DNA from: Aquamicrobium sp.
GTDB lineage: Bacteria; Pseudomonadota; Alphaproteobacteria; Rhizobiales; Rhizobiaceae
Direction of reading: 5' to 3'
Assembly (NCBI GenBank): GCA_014860725.1
Contig: JACZJD010000607.1
Location: forward strand, 1 to 6,628
DNA length: 6,628 nucleotides
Below, piece by piece: positions 1 to 6,455 of this stretch; within the stretch, counting starts at the first letter, position 1; the number at the start of each line of letters is the position of its first letter. The translations under genes and the position numbers were made by a program. The notes under the pieces were generated by a model. That model saw nothing but the letters and a program-made list of their open reading frames with translations. It made no database searches and had not been told where the DNA came from.

Positions 1-569
1 GCGTAGTCGCGAAACGCGCCTTCGCCGATGAGCGGTCCGTCCGCGGGCGGCGCGAGGCGTGCCCGCACGTGGTCGCTCAGCGCCGAGGCGCTGCGGTCGA
101 GCTCGGAGCGGCGCTCCTCCCACGTTCTCGCCACCGCCTCGAGCACCTGTATGAAGCCGGGCCGGCCGTAGCGGGCCTCGCGCGGAAAATAGGTTCCGCC
201 CCAGAAGGGACGGGCCTCCGGCGTCAGAAACATGGTTAACGGCCAGCCGCTCTGCTCGCCCATCGCGGTCAGCGCGGCCATGTAGATCTGGTCGATATCC
301 GGCCTTTCCTCGCGGTCGACCTTGATGTTCACGAAAAGCCGGTTCATGACGGCGGCGACGGCGTCGTCCTCGAAGCTCTCATGCGCCATGACATGGCACC
401 AGTGGCAGGCGGCGTATCCGACGGAAAGCAGGATCGGCCGCTGCAGCTCCTTCGCCTCGACGAGCGATGCCGCGGACCAGGGACGCCAGTTCACGGGGTT
501 GTCGGCATGCTGGCGCAGATAGGGGCTGCTCTCGCCGGCAAGCAGGTTCGAGACGGGAAGGACGGTCAT
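1..569 (-). CDS. Thioredoxin-domain protein, DUF255/YyaL (SSP411-like) family, N-terminal part
   Basis: The minus strand is open from an ATG at 569 to the left edge, giving 189 complete codons. The protein starts MTVLPVSNLLAGESSPYLRQ and has the hallmarks of the DUF255/YyaL family: the HADNPVNW block (residues 21-28), a thioredoxin-like CHWC motif (C55 and C58) in GYAACHWCHVMAHESF, VDREERPDID (84-93), and GWPLTMFLTPEARPFWGGTYFP (two blocks, about 108-129). Family members are usually near 670-690 residues, with an N-terminal thioredoxin fold followed by a glycoside-hydrolase-like alpha/alpha barrel, so only about the first quarter is visible and the rest lies outside the window. No signal peptide is seen, so it is probably cytoplasmic. 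An AAGGTG ribosome-binding site (574-579) lies four bases before the ATG and supports this start. The biochemical role of the family is poorly defined; a redox function is inferred from the CxxC pair only. It is transcribed divergently from mnmE. Confidence 0.93.
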   Translation of the reverse strand, partial: MTVLPVSNLLAGESSPYLRQHADNPVNWRPWSAASLVEAKELQRPILLSVGYAACHWCHVMAHESFEDDAVAAVMNRLFVNIKVDREERPDIDQIYMAALTAMGEQSGWPLTMFLTPEARPFWGGTYFPREARYGRPGFIQVLEAVARTWEERRSELDRSASALSDHVRARLAPPADGPLIGEGAFRDY

Positions 570-608
570 AATTCACCTTGTGCTGGCGGTTAAGGTAGGG
601 CGCGGACG
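570..608. promoter_or_regulatory. 39-bp divergent intergenic gap
   Basis: This short gap separates two divergently transcribed start codons. It holds both ribosome-binding sites: AAGGTG for the minus-strand gene, and AAGG at 592-595 with AGGG at 597-600 for mnmE. There is too little room for two separate promoters, so the promoters must overlap or lie inside the opposing coding regions. I see no convincing -35/-10 pair. Confidence 0.45.
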
Positions 609-1928
609 ATGAGCGGGCAATCACCCTTCCGGGACACGATCTTCGCGCTGTCCTCCGGCGCGCTTCCCTCGGGCGTCGCTGTCGTCCGCCTGTCAGGGTC
701 GCATGTCCGCGCGGCACTGGAGGCGATTGCAGGCCGGGTGCCGCCGGCGCGGGTAGCGACGCTCTGCCGGCTGCGGGACCGCGACGGAGGGCAGATCGAC
801 CGCGGGCTGGTGCTGTTCTTTGCCGGGCCCGCCAGCTTCACCGGCGAGGATTGCGGCGAGCTCCACGTTCATGGCGGCCGCGCGGTGGTCGCGACGCTTC
901 TCCGGCGGCTCGGCGGCTTGCCCGGTCTTCGTCAGTCGGAAGCCGGCGAGTTCACCCGCCGCGCCTTCCTCAACGGCAAGATCGACCTCACCGGCGCGGA
1001 GGGGCTGGCCGATCTCCTCGCAGCGGAAACGGAGGCGCAGCGCCGGCTGGCTGTGGAGAATGCCGAAGGCGGCCAGCGCACGCTCTATGCCGACTGGAGA
1101 AGCAGGCTCGTCCACGCCCGCGCCATGATCGAAGCGGAGCTGGACTTTGCCGACGAGGCCGACGTCGACGGGTCGGTCTCCGAACGCATCTGGAAAGACC
1201 TCGGCGAACTTTCCGGGGAAATCGCGCGGCATTGTACCGGATTTTCCGCCGCGGAGATCGTTCGGGAGGGCTTCCGGGTGGCGCTGATGGGGGCTCCCAA
1301 TGCCGGAAAATCCAGCCTTCTCAATGCGCTTGCCCGCAGGGAGGTCGCCATCGTCACCGATGTTCCCGGGACGACGCGCGATCCGATCGAGGTCGCGCTC
1401 GACCTGCGCGACCTGAAGGTGGTGGTGACCGACACCGCCGGCCTTCGCGATACCGAGGATACCGTGGAGCGCATCGGCGTGTCGCGCGCGCTCGAGGTTG
1501 CTGCCCGGGCGGACCTTGTCCTTGAGCTGATCGACGTCCGGAACGACAGTGCGAAGACTCTGGTCGCAGGCAAGCCCGTTCTGCGTATCGGCACGAAGTG
1601 CGACCTCGCGCACCGTTCGCGGGATGCATTCGATCTCAAGATTTCCGTGGTGACCGGCGAGGGCATTGCCGCGTTGCTGGACATGATCGCCGTGCGCGCT
1701 GAGAACGCGACGGCTGTCTCTTCAAGCGTTGTGCCGACGCGATTGCGCCACGTCGGGTTGCTTGAAGAGACGCGCCGCTACATCGCCGCAGCGTTGTCGC
1801 CGAAGGCGCTGGAACTGCGGGCCGAGGATCTGCGGCTGGCGAGCGAGAGCCTCGGCCGGATCATCGGGGCCATCGACGTCGAGGACCTGCTCGACGTGAT
1901 CTTCTCCCAGTTCTGTATCGGCAAGTGA
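609..1928 (+). CDS. mnmE: tRNA uridine-5-carboxymethylaminomethyl modification GTPase MnmE (TrmE)
   Basis: MnmE is a GTPase that works with MnmG to add the cmnm5/nm5 group to the wobble uridine of tRNAs reading NNA/NNG codons. The 439 residues match the family (E. coli about 454). The N-terminal TrmE domain (about 6-125) begins DTIFALSSG and contains SFTGEDCGELHVHGG (77-90) and FTRRAFLNGKIDL (115-127). The G domain is inserted in the helical domain: G1 GAPNAGKSS (228-236), G2 PGTTRD (253-258), G3 DTAG (275-278) and G4 TKCD (329-332), where the usual first residue is Asn. The C-terminus ends FCIGK with the conserved catalytic cysteine C436, so the protein is complete. An in-frame TAA at 591-593 limits the start to this ATG, and AGGG sits eight bases upstream. 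The stop codon is also the first three bases of a parS-like site. Confidence 0.97.
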   Translation: MSGQSPFRDTIFALSSGALPSGVAVVRLSGSHVRAALEAIAGRVPPARVATLCRLRDRDGGQIDRGLVLFFAGPASFTGEDCGELHVHGGRAVVATLLRRLGGLPGLRQSEAGEFTRRAFLNGKIDLTGAEGLADLLAAETEAQRRLAVENAEGGQRTLYADWRSRLVHARAMIEAELDFADEADVDGSVSERIWKDLGELSGEIARHCTGFSAAEIVREGFRVALMGAPNAGKSSLLNALARREVAIVTDVPGTTRDPIEVALDLRDLKVVVTDTAGLRDTEDTVERIGVSRALEVAARADLVLELIDVRNDSAKTLVAGKPVLRIGTKCDLAHRSRDAFDLKISVVTGEGIAALLDMIAVRAENATAVSSSVVPTRLRHVGLLEETRRYIAAALSPKALELRAEDLRLASESLGRIIGAIDVEDLLDVIFSQFCIGK

Positions 1929-1941
1929 CTCACGTGAAACA
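1926..1941. promoter_or_regulatory. parS: parS-like site 1 (ParB centromere site)
   Basis: The 16-mer TGACTCACGTGAAACA differs at two positions, both in the left arm, from the parS consensus TGTTTCACGTGAAACA. The CACGTG core (1931-1936) and right arm are intact. The first three bases are the stop codon of mnmE. It is the first of three sites spaced 37 bp apart. ParB binding is inferred from the consensus and from the parAB genes downstream. Confidence 0.75.
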
Positions 1942-1962
1942 TTGGAGACACGGGACGAGACG

Positions 1963-1978
1963 TGACTCACGTGAAACA
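1963..1978. promoter_or_regulatory. parS: parS-like site 2 (ParB centromere site)
   Basis: The sequence is identical to site 1 (TGACTCACGTGAAACA), with two left-arm mismatches to consensus and an intact CACGTG core at 1968-1973. It starts exactly 37 bp after site 1 and 37 bp before site 3. Confidence 0.75.
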
Positions 1979-1999
1979 CCGGTGAGCCATGCAGCCATC

Positions 2000-2015
2000 C
2001 GTTTCACGTGAAACA
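2000..2015. promoter_or_regulatory. parS: parS site 3 (ParB centromere site)
   Basis: CGTTTCACGTGAAACA matches the parS consensus at 15 of 16 positions, and its inner 14 bases (2001-2014) form a perfect palindrome. It is the best match of the cluster and lies 59 bp before the mnmG start. Such palindromes are bound by the helix-turn-helix domain of ParB and act as loading sites for the ParB clamp. Confidence 0.9.
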
Positions 2016-2074
2016 GGCTTGACTCGACTCGCCCGCGACGACATCTCTGCGCCAGTGAAACCGAACCGAGCTCC

Positions 2075-3946
2075 ATGACCCGAAACCACGACGTGATCGT
2101 CATCGGCGGCGGCCATGCCGGCTGCGAGGCGGCGTCCGCGTCGGCGCGCGCCGGCGCGCGCACGGCGCTGGTGACGATGAAGCGCGAAGCCATCGGCGTC
2201 ATGTCGTGCAATCCGGCCATCGGCGGGCTCGGCAAGGGACATCTCGTCCGCGAGATCGACGCGCTGGACGGGCTGATGGGCCGCGGCGCGGATGCGGCCG
2301 GCATCCAGTTCCGCCTGCTGAACCGGCGCAAGGGACCGGCCGTGCGCGGTCCGCGCACCCAGGCCGATCGCAAGCTCTATCGTCTGGCGATGCAGGCGGC
2401 GATTGCAGAGCAGCCCGACCTCGACGTCGTCGAGGGCGAGGTCTTCGACCTTTCCGTCGCCGACGGCCGCGTGGCCGGCGTGATCCTTAGCGACGGGCGC
2501 GAACTGGCCTGCGGCGCGGTGGTGTTGACGACGGGGACGTTCCTACGCGGCCTGATCCATATCGGCGCGGAGCATTTTCCGGCCGGCCGGATGAACGAAG
2601 CCGCTTCCATCGGTCTTTCCGCGACCATGGCACGGTTCGGCTTTGCGCTCGGCCGTCTCAAGACCGGCACGCCGCCGCGTCTCGACGGCCGCACGATCGA
2701 CTGGGAGTCGCTCGAAAGGCAGGCGGCCGACGAGCGGCCGGTGCCGTTCTCGCTGCTGACCGACCGGATCGAGAATCCGCAGATCGCCTGCGGCGTGACC
2801 CGCACCACGCCACGCTCGCATGAGGTGATCCGCGCCAATCTCGGCCGCTCGGCGATGTATTCGGGCGCCATCGAGGGGATCGGGCCGCGCTATTGCCCGT
2901 CGATCGAGGACAAGATCGTCAAGTTCGGCGACCGCGAAGGCCACCAGATCTTCCTCGAGCCCGAAGGGCTGGACGACGACACCGTCTATCCCAACGGCAT
3001 ATCGACGTCGCTGCCGCGCGACGCGCAGGAAGCGCTGATCGTATCGATCCCCGGGCTGGAGAAGGCGCGTATCCTCCAGCCTGGCTATGCCATCGAGTAC
3101 GACCATGTCGATCCGCGCGAGCTCCATCCGTCGCTCGAGACGCTGCGCATGCCGGGCCTGTTCCTCGCCGGCCAGATCAACGGCACCACCGGCTACGAGG
3201 AGGCGGCGGCACAGGGCGTGGTCGCCGGCTTGAATGCGGCGCGCAAGGCGGGCGGGTTGGAGCCGGTGATCCTCGGCCGCGGCGATGCCTATATCGGGGT
3301 GATGATCGACGATCTCGTCAGCCGCGGCGTCAGCGAGCCCTATCGCATGTTCACCTCGCGGGCCGAATTCAGGCTGTCGCTGCGGGCGGACAATGCGGAC
3401 GAGCGACTGACCCCGTTGGCGATCGACCTCGGCATTGCCGGGCCTGCGCGCATCGCTCGTTTCAGGGAGCGGGAGGCCGCCCTTGCTGTCGCCCGGGAGA
3501 CCGCACAGGCGCTGTCGCTGACGCCGAACGAGGCGGCGCGCTTCGGCCTCAACCTCAACCGCGATGGCCAGCGCCGCTCGGCCTACGATCTTCTTGCCTA
3601 TCCCGACGTCGATCTCGCGCGTCTCACCGCGATCTGGCCACAGTTGGCCATGATCCCGGAAGCTGTCGCCGAACGGCTCGAGACCGAAGCGCGCTACGCG
3701 GTCTATCTCGACCGGCAACGCGCCGACGTCGCGGTGTTCAAGCGCGAGGAATTGCGGCTCATCCCCGGCGAGCTCGATTTTGCGACCGTGCCCGGTCTGT
3801 CCAACGAGCTGAAGCAGAAGCTCGCGGCTCGCCGTCCGCGCTCGCTTGCGGATGCGCAGCGGATCGACGGGATGACGCCGGCGGCGCTGGCGATCATCCT
3901 GTCGATGATCCAGGAGCTGGAGAAGCGGCAGCGCGGTGCGGCATGA
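2075..3946 (+). CDS. mnmG: tRNA uridine-5-carboxymethylaminomethyl modification enzyme MnmG (GidA)
   Basis: MnmG is the FAD- and NADH-binding partner of MnmE. The complex uses methylene-tetrahydrofolate, GTP and glycine or ammonium to modify U34 of tRNAs. The 623 residues match the family (E. coli 629). The FAD Rossmann motif [15 protein letters not shown] spans residues 6-20. SCNPAIGG (44-51) and [10 protein letters not shown] (271-280) carry C45 and C274, the counterparts of the two functionally important cysteines of the E. coli protein. LKTGTPPR (195-202) and [17 protein letters not shown] (365-381) are family signatures, and the C-terminal helical domain that contacts MnmE ends the protein. 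The start is the first ATG after the parS cluster and places the Rossmann motif at the usual distance from the N-terminus; its Shine-Dalgarno is weak. The stop overlaps the rsmG start by ATGA, which suggests translational coupling. Confidence 0.97.
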   Translation: MTRNHDVIVIGGGHAGCEAASASARAGARTALVTMKREAIGVMSCNPAIGGLGKGHLVREIDALDGLMGRGADAAGIQFRLLNRRKGPAVRGPRTQADRKLYRLAMQAAIAEQPDLDVVEGEVFDLSVADGRVAGVILSDGRELACGAVVLTTGTFLRGLIHIGAEHFPAGRMNEAASIGLSATMARFGFALGRLKTGTPPRLDGRTIDWESLERQAADERPVPFSLLTDRIENPQIACGVTRTTPRSHEVIRANLGRSAMYSGAIEGIGPRYCPSIEDKIVKFGDREGHQIFLEPEGLDDDTVYPNGISTSLPRDAQEALIVSIPGLEKARILQPGYAIEYDHVDPRELHPSLETLRMPGLFLAGQINGTTGYEEAAAQGVVAGLNAARKAGGLEPVILGRGDAYIGVMIDDLVSRGVSEPYRMFTSRAEFRLSLRADNADERLTPLAIDLGIAGPARIARFREREAALAVARETAQALSLTPNEAARFGLNLNRDGQRRSAYDLLAYPDVDLARLTAIWPQLAMIPEAVAERLETEARYAVYLDRQRADVAVFKREELRLIPGELDFATVPGLSNELKQKLAARRPRSLADAQRIDGMTPAALAIILSMIQELEKRQRGAA

Positions 3947-4616
3947 GCGACCGGCTTGCAGAGATTCGTGACGTCGCCGGAACGGTTTCACGTGAAACGC
4001 TGGAGCGTCTGGAGGCGTTCGAGGCGGAATTCGGCAAATGGTCCGCCCGGATCAATCTCGCTGCGCCGTCGACGCTGGAGGCCTTGTGGCAGCGCCATAT
4101 TCTCGACAGTGCGCAGCTGTTCGGCCTGAAACCCGAGGCGACTGCGTGGCTCGATCTCGGCTCCGGCGGCGGTTTTCCCGGCGCGGTGCTGGCGATCCTG
4201 CTGCGCGAGCGGCCGGGCGGGTGCATCGAGCTGGTCGAGAGCAACAACAAGAAGGCGGCCTTCCTGCGCGCGGTGCTGGGACGCTCGAAGCGCCTGCGAC
4301 CGTGCATGTCTGCCGCATCGAGGAGGCTTTCGGGCGCGTCCACATGCCCGAGATCGTTACGGCGCGCGCGCTGGCGCCGCTGCCACGGCTTCTGGCGCTT
4401 ACGGCGCCCTGGCTGTCGGCGGGAGCGACCGGACTTTTCCACAAAGGCCGGGATTACGCGGCCGAGGTCGCCGAAAGCCGTGACGCGTGGCGATTCGATC
4501 TGATAGAACACGCAAGCAAGATTGACCCGGCGGGGCGCATCCTCGAACTGTCGGGGGTGGCGCGAAAGGCTCCGGCGGGCGGTATCGTCAGATCGCTTCG
4601 GCAGGCCGGCTCATGA
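3943..4616 (+). pseudogene. rsmG: 16S rRNA (guanine-527 N7) methyltransferase RsmG (GidB), frameshifted as written
   Basis: RsmG uses SAM to methylate G527 (E. coli numbering) in the decoding region of 16S rRNA. The first 112 residues read in one frame and include [11 protein letters not shown] (about 49-59), the SAM-binding loop [10 protein letters not shown] (71-80) and [15 protein letters not shown] (96-110). From about 4278 the homology continues in the -1 frame as [17 protein letters not shown], then [17 protein letters not shown] and [12 protein letters not shown] sequence, to a TGA at 4614-4616. The switch falls at GGG (4278-4280); one extra G there would give LGTLEAPAT and restore a 224-residue protein. 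Without it, translation stops at 4501-4503 after 186 residues, the last third unrelated to the family. This may be a real mutation or a homopolymer error in the sequence. The gene overlaps mnmG and parA by ATGA on both sides and carries a parS site in codons 14-19. Confidence 0.88.
3984..3999. promoter_or_regulatory. parS: parS site 4, inside the rsmG coding sequence
   Basis: GGTTTCACGTGAAACG has a perfect 14-bp parS core palindrome (3985-3998) and differs from consensus only at the two outermost bases. It encodes VSRET at residues 15-19 of RsmG. The TCA and CGT codons used here are unusual beside the GC-ending codons that dominate the gene, which fits a DNA-level constraint. The site lies about 0.6 kb before parA and 1984 bp after site 3. 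Confidence 0.88.
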
Positions 4617-5410
4617 CCCCGCGACCCCGCATCATCACCATCGCCAACCAGAAGGGCGGCGTCGGCAAGACCACCACCGCGATCAACCTCGCGACGGCGC
4701 TCGCCGCCATCGGCGAGCGGGTGCTGATCGTCGATCTCGATCCGCAGGGCAACGCCAGCACCGGCCTCGGCATCGACCGGCAGGACCGCACGGTGTCGTC
4801 CTACGACCTCCTGATGGGGACGGCCGGCGTGGCGCAGGCGGCGATGCCGACGGCGGTTCCGGGGCTTTCGATCATCCCCTCGACCCTCGATCTGCTCGGC
4901 ATCGAGATGGAGATCGCCTCGGCGCCCGACCGTGTGCTGCGGCTGCGCAACGCGCTGCGCCGCTCCCCCGGCGAGGGCGTCGACTTCACCTATGTGCTGA
5001 TCGACTGCCCGCCCTCGCTCAATCTCCTGACGCTGAACTCGATGGCGGCGGCGGATTCGGTCCTGGTGCCGCTGCAGTGCGAGTTTTTCGCGCTCGAAGG
5101 CCTGAGCCAGCTTCTGCAGACGGTCGAGCAGGTGCGCAACTCGATCAATCCGGATCTGACGATCCAGGGCATCGTGCTGACCATGTTCGACGGCCGCAAC
5201 AATCTCGCCAATCAGGTGGTCGAGGACGTGCGGGCGCATATGGGCGACGCCGTCTACGAAACGGTGATACCGCGCAACGTGCGCGTGTCGGAAGCGCCGT
5301 CCTACGGCAAGCCGGCGATCCTCTACGACCTCAAATGCACCGGCAGCCAGGCTTATCTGCAGCTCGCCTCGGAGGTGATCCGGCGCGAGCGCAGGCTGCG
5401 GGCGGCATAG
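4613..5410 (+). CDS. parA: Chromosome partitioning ATPase ParA (Soj family)
   Basis: ParA is a deviant-Walker ATPase that dimerises with ATP, binds the nucleoid non-specifically and is released by ParB at parS, so that the duplicated origins move apart. The 265 residues match chromosomal ParA proteins (about 250-270). Visible motifs are the deviant Walker A KGGVGKTT (14-21, with the signature K14 and K19), the A' motif DLDPQGN (41-47), Walker B VLIDCPP (128-134) and IPRNVRVSEAPSYGKP (219-234). The short N-terminus without a helix-turn-helix extension marks it as a chromosomal or type Ib-like ParA and not a plasmid type Ia protein. The ATG overlaps the rsmG stop codon as ATGA and has no strong Shine-Dalgarno of its own, so translation probably depends on rsmG being translated. 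If the rsmG frameshift is real, ribosomes would end 110 bases short of this start. Confidence 0.96.
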   Translation: MTPRPRIITIANQKGGVGKTTTAINLATALAAIGERVLIVDLDPQGNASTGLGIDRQDRTVSSYDLLMGTAGVAQAAMPTAVPGLSIIPSTLDLLGIEMEIASAPDRVLRLRNALRRSPGEGVDFTYVLIDCPPSLNLLTLNSMAAADSVLVPLQCEFFALEGLSQLLQTVEQVRNSINPDLTIQGIVLTMFDGRNNLANQVVEDVRAHMGDAVYETVIPRNVRVSEAPSYGKPAILYDLKCTGSQAYLQLASEVIRRERRLRAA

Positions 5411-5531
5411 GTGCGGGCTTGCCCCGGAAACGCGGACGATGGGTCCGGCGGTTTCGAGGTTGCGTTGAAATGAGCGGCCAAGCCTTGCGGCGGGCGGTTC
5501 GATACGAAGACGAAACGATGCGGATGACCTC
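5411..5531. other. parA-parB intergenic gap
   Basis: This 121-bp gap is long for a parA-parB pair, in a block whose other downstream junctions are ATGA overlaps. I see no parS site, no terminator hairpin and no convincing -35/-10 promoter. Its right half contains a possible short leader ORF. Confidence 0.5.
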
Positions 5532-5535
5532 ATGA
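5470..5535 (+). other. Possible 21-codon leader ORF coupled to parB
   Basis: An ATG at 5470 opens a 21-residue frame starting MSGQALRRAVRY and ending in a TGA that overlaps the parB ATG as ATGA. GAGG at 5456-5459 lies ten bases upstream and could serve as its ribosome-binding site, whereas parB has only a weak one (GGAT, 5522-5525). I recognise no homology in the peptide. The frame is also open far upstream across parA, so openness alone is not evidence. It could equally be chance. Confidence 0.22.
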
Positions 5536-6407
5536 GCGACGATCCTTCCAGAAAGCGCCTCGGACGCGGTCTCGCCGCGCTGATCGGTGAGATGGACAAG
5601 CCGGCGCAGGCGGCTTCCGCGCCCCGGGTCGGCGCCGACAGCCGGGTGCCAATCGAGTTCGTCGGGCCGAACCCGCGCAATCCGCGCCGCAATTTCCCCG
5701 AAGCCGAGCTTGCCGATCTCGCCCAGTCGATCCGCGAGCACGGCATCGTGCAGCCTGTGGTGGTGCGCTCCGCCGGCAACGGCCGCTACGAGATCATTGC
5801 CGGCGAGCGGCGCTGGCGCGCGGCGCAGCGGGCCGGGCTGACGGAGATTCCCGTCATCATCCGCGAGGTCGACGACCGAGTGGCGCTCGAGCTCGCCATC
5901 ATCGAGAACGTCCAGCGCGCCGACCTCAATCCGGTGGAGGAGGCGCTCGGCTACCAGCAGCTCATCGACGAGCACAATTATACGCAGGCCGATCTCGGCC
6001 AGGTCATCGGCAAGAGCCGCAGCCATGTCGCCAACACGCTGCGGCTCTTGAAGCTGCCCGATTCCATCCGCGACATGCTGGTCGACGGCTCGCTGTCGGC
6101 CGGCCACGCACGCACGCTGGTCACCGCCGAGGACCCGGCGGCGCTGGCGCGGCGCATCGTCGAGGAGGGCCTGTCGGTGCGCCAGGCGGAAGCGCTGGCG
6201 CAGGAGCCGGCGCGCGGGACGGCGGATGGCAGCAAAAGGTCGGCGCCGGCGCCGAAGGACGCCGACACGCTGGCGCTGGAAAAGGCGCTGTCCGACGCCA
6301 CCGGCCTCAAGGTGACGATCGCGCATGGGCCGAAGGGCGGCGAGCTGAAGATCGCCTACCGCACGCTGGAACAGCTCGACGAGCTCTGCCGCCGCCTCGG
6401 CTCGTGA
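5532..6407 (+). CDS. parB: Chromosome partitioning protein ParB (Spo0J family), CTP-dependent parS-binding clamp
   Basis: ParB binds parS, loads as a CTP-dependent sliding clamp, spreads on nearby DNA and stimulates the ATPase of ParA. The 291 residues match chromosomal ParB. The N-terminal RKRLGRGLAALIGE (7-20) is the conserved stretch that contacts ParA. The CTP-binding domain has GIVQPVVVR (71-79) and the GERRWRA motif (91-97). ENVQRADLNPVEEA (125-138) follows, then a helix-turn-helix around TQADLGQVIGKSRSHVANTL (151-170) that reads parS. A low-complexity linker rich in Ala, Pro and Lys (about 218-244) leads to the C-terminal dimerisation domain ending EQLDELCRRLGS. The start is chosen because the family-typical RKRLGRGL lies seven residues in. 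The Shine-Dalgarno is weak, and the upstream short frame ending in ATGA may couple translation. The likely targets are the four parS sites in this window. Confidence 0.97.
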   Translation: MSDDPSRKRLGRGLAALIGEMDKPAQAASAPRVGADSRVPIEFVGPNPRNPRRNFPEAELADLAQSIREHGIVQPVVVRSAGNGRYEIIAGERRWRAAQRAGLTEIPVIIREVDDRVALELAIIENVQRADLNPVEEALGYQQLIDEHNYTQADLGQVIGKSRSHVANTLRLLKLPDSIRDMLVDGSLSAGHARTLVTAEDPAALARRIVEEGLSVRQAEALAQEPARGTADGSKRSAPAPKDADTLALEKALSDATGLKVTIAHGPKGGELKIAYRTLEQLDELCRRLGS

Positions 6408-6437
6408 AGTGCCGGGCCGAAAGGCGAGATTGCTTTT
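6394..6437 (+). terminator. Weak candidate terminator at the parB 3' end
   Basis: GCCTCGGC at 6394-6401 can pair with GCCGAAAGGC at 6416-6425 with a two-base bulge, and TTTT follows at 6434-6437. The stem begins inside the parB coding region, the loop contains the stop codon, and the T-run is short and eight bases away, so this is a poor match to an intrinsic terminator. Confidence 0.2.
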
Positions 6438-6445
6438 CTAGAAAA
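6434..6445. repeat. Perfect 12-bp palindrome
   Basis: TTTTCTAGAAAA is a perfect palindrome in an otherwise GC-rich window, 27 bp after the parB stop codon. It could be an operator-like protein-binding site or part of a weak terminator. I do not recognise it as a known site. Confidence 0.4.
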
Positions 6446-6455
6446 TTCCATTGTG

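Larger units (their letters stand above)
1925..1978. repeat. 17-bp direct repeat pair containing parS-like sites 1 and 2
   Basis: GTGACTCACGTGAAACA occurs identically at 1925-1941 and 1962-1978. Both copies share the same degenerate left arm (TGACT in place of TGTTT). The 21-bp spacer between them does not resemble the spacer between sites 2 and 3 (about 8 of 21 matching positions by eye), so the region is not a simple recent tandem duplication of a 37-bp unit. Confidence 0.8.
1929..2074. other. mnmE-mnmG intergenic region carrying a parS cluster
   Basis: This 146-bp gap is non-coding. Its left two thirds hold three parS-like sites. The remaining 59 bp before mnmG contain TTGACT at 2019-2024, but no good -10 partner at the right distance, and no strong Shine-Dalgarno sequence; GAG at 2068-2070 is the best. 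No terminator-like hairpin with a T-run is seen, so read-through from mnmE into mnmG is likely. Short reverse-strand reading frames here simply read parS as VSRES or FHVK and are not genes. Confidence 0.7.

Noticed and set aside
66..71. CACGTG in the DUF255 gene as another parS
   Set aside because: The flanking bases do not match the GTTT/AAAC arms; it is a chance hexamer.
693..1613. Minus-strand open frame of 306 codons opposite mnmE
   Set aside because: MnmE is intact on the other strand with all its motifs, and the reverse frame shows no domain.
2019..2047. TTGACT as the -35 element of an mnmG promoter
   Set aside because: The sequence at the expected -10 distance (CATCTC) is a poor match, so the promoter is not supported.
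1930..2373. Minus-strand frame reading VSRES and FHVK peptides between mnmE and mnmG
   Set aside because: The peptides are the translation of the parS palindromes; the rest is antisense to mnmG.
2543..3991. Long minus-strand open frame of 482 codons opposite mnmG
   Set aside because: It mirrors a complete, well-recognised mnmG, resembles no family I know, and is rich in Arg and Ala as expected for a GC-rich antisense shadow.
4270..4290. Programmed -1 frameshifting in rsmG
   Set aside because: There is no X-XXY-YYZ slippery heptamer at the junction and no family precedent that I know; a one-base deletion or sequencing error explains it more simply.
4454..5779. Minus-strand open frame of 441 codons opposite parA
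   Set aside because: It spans three plus-strand genes and their junctions, has no recognisable motif, and is a GC-skew shadow of parA.
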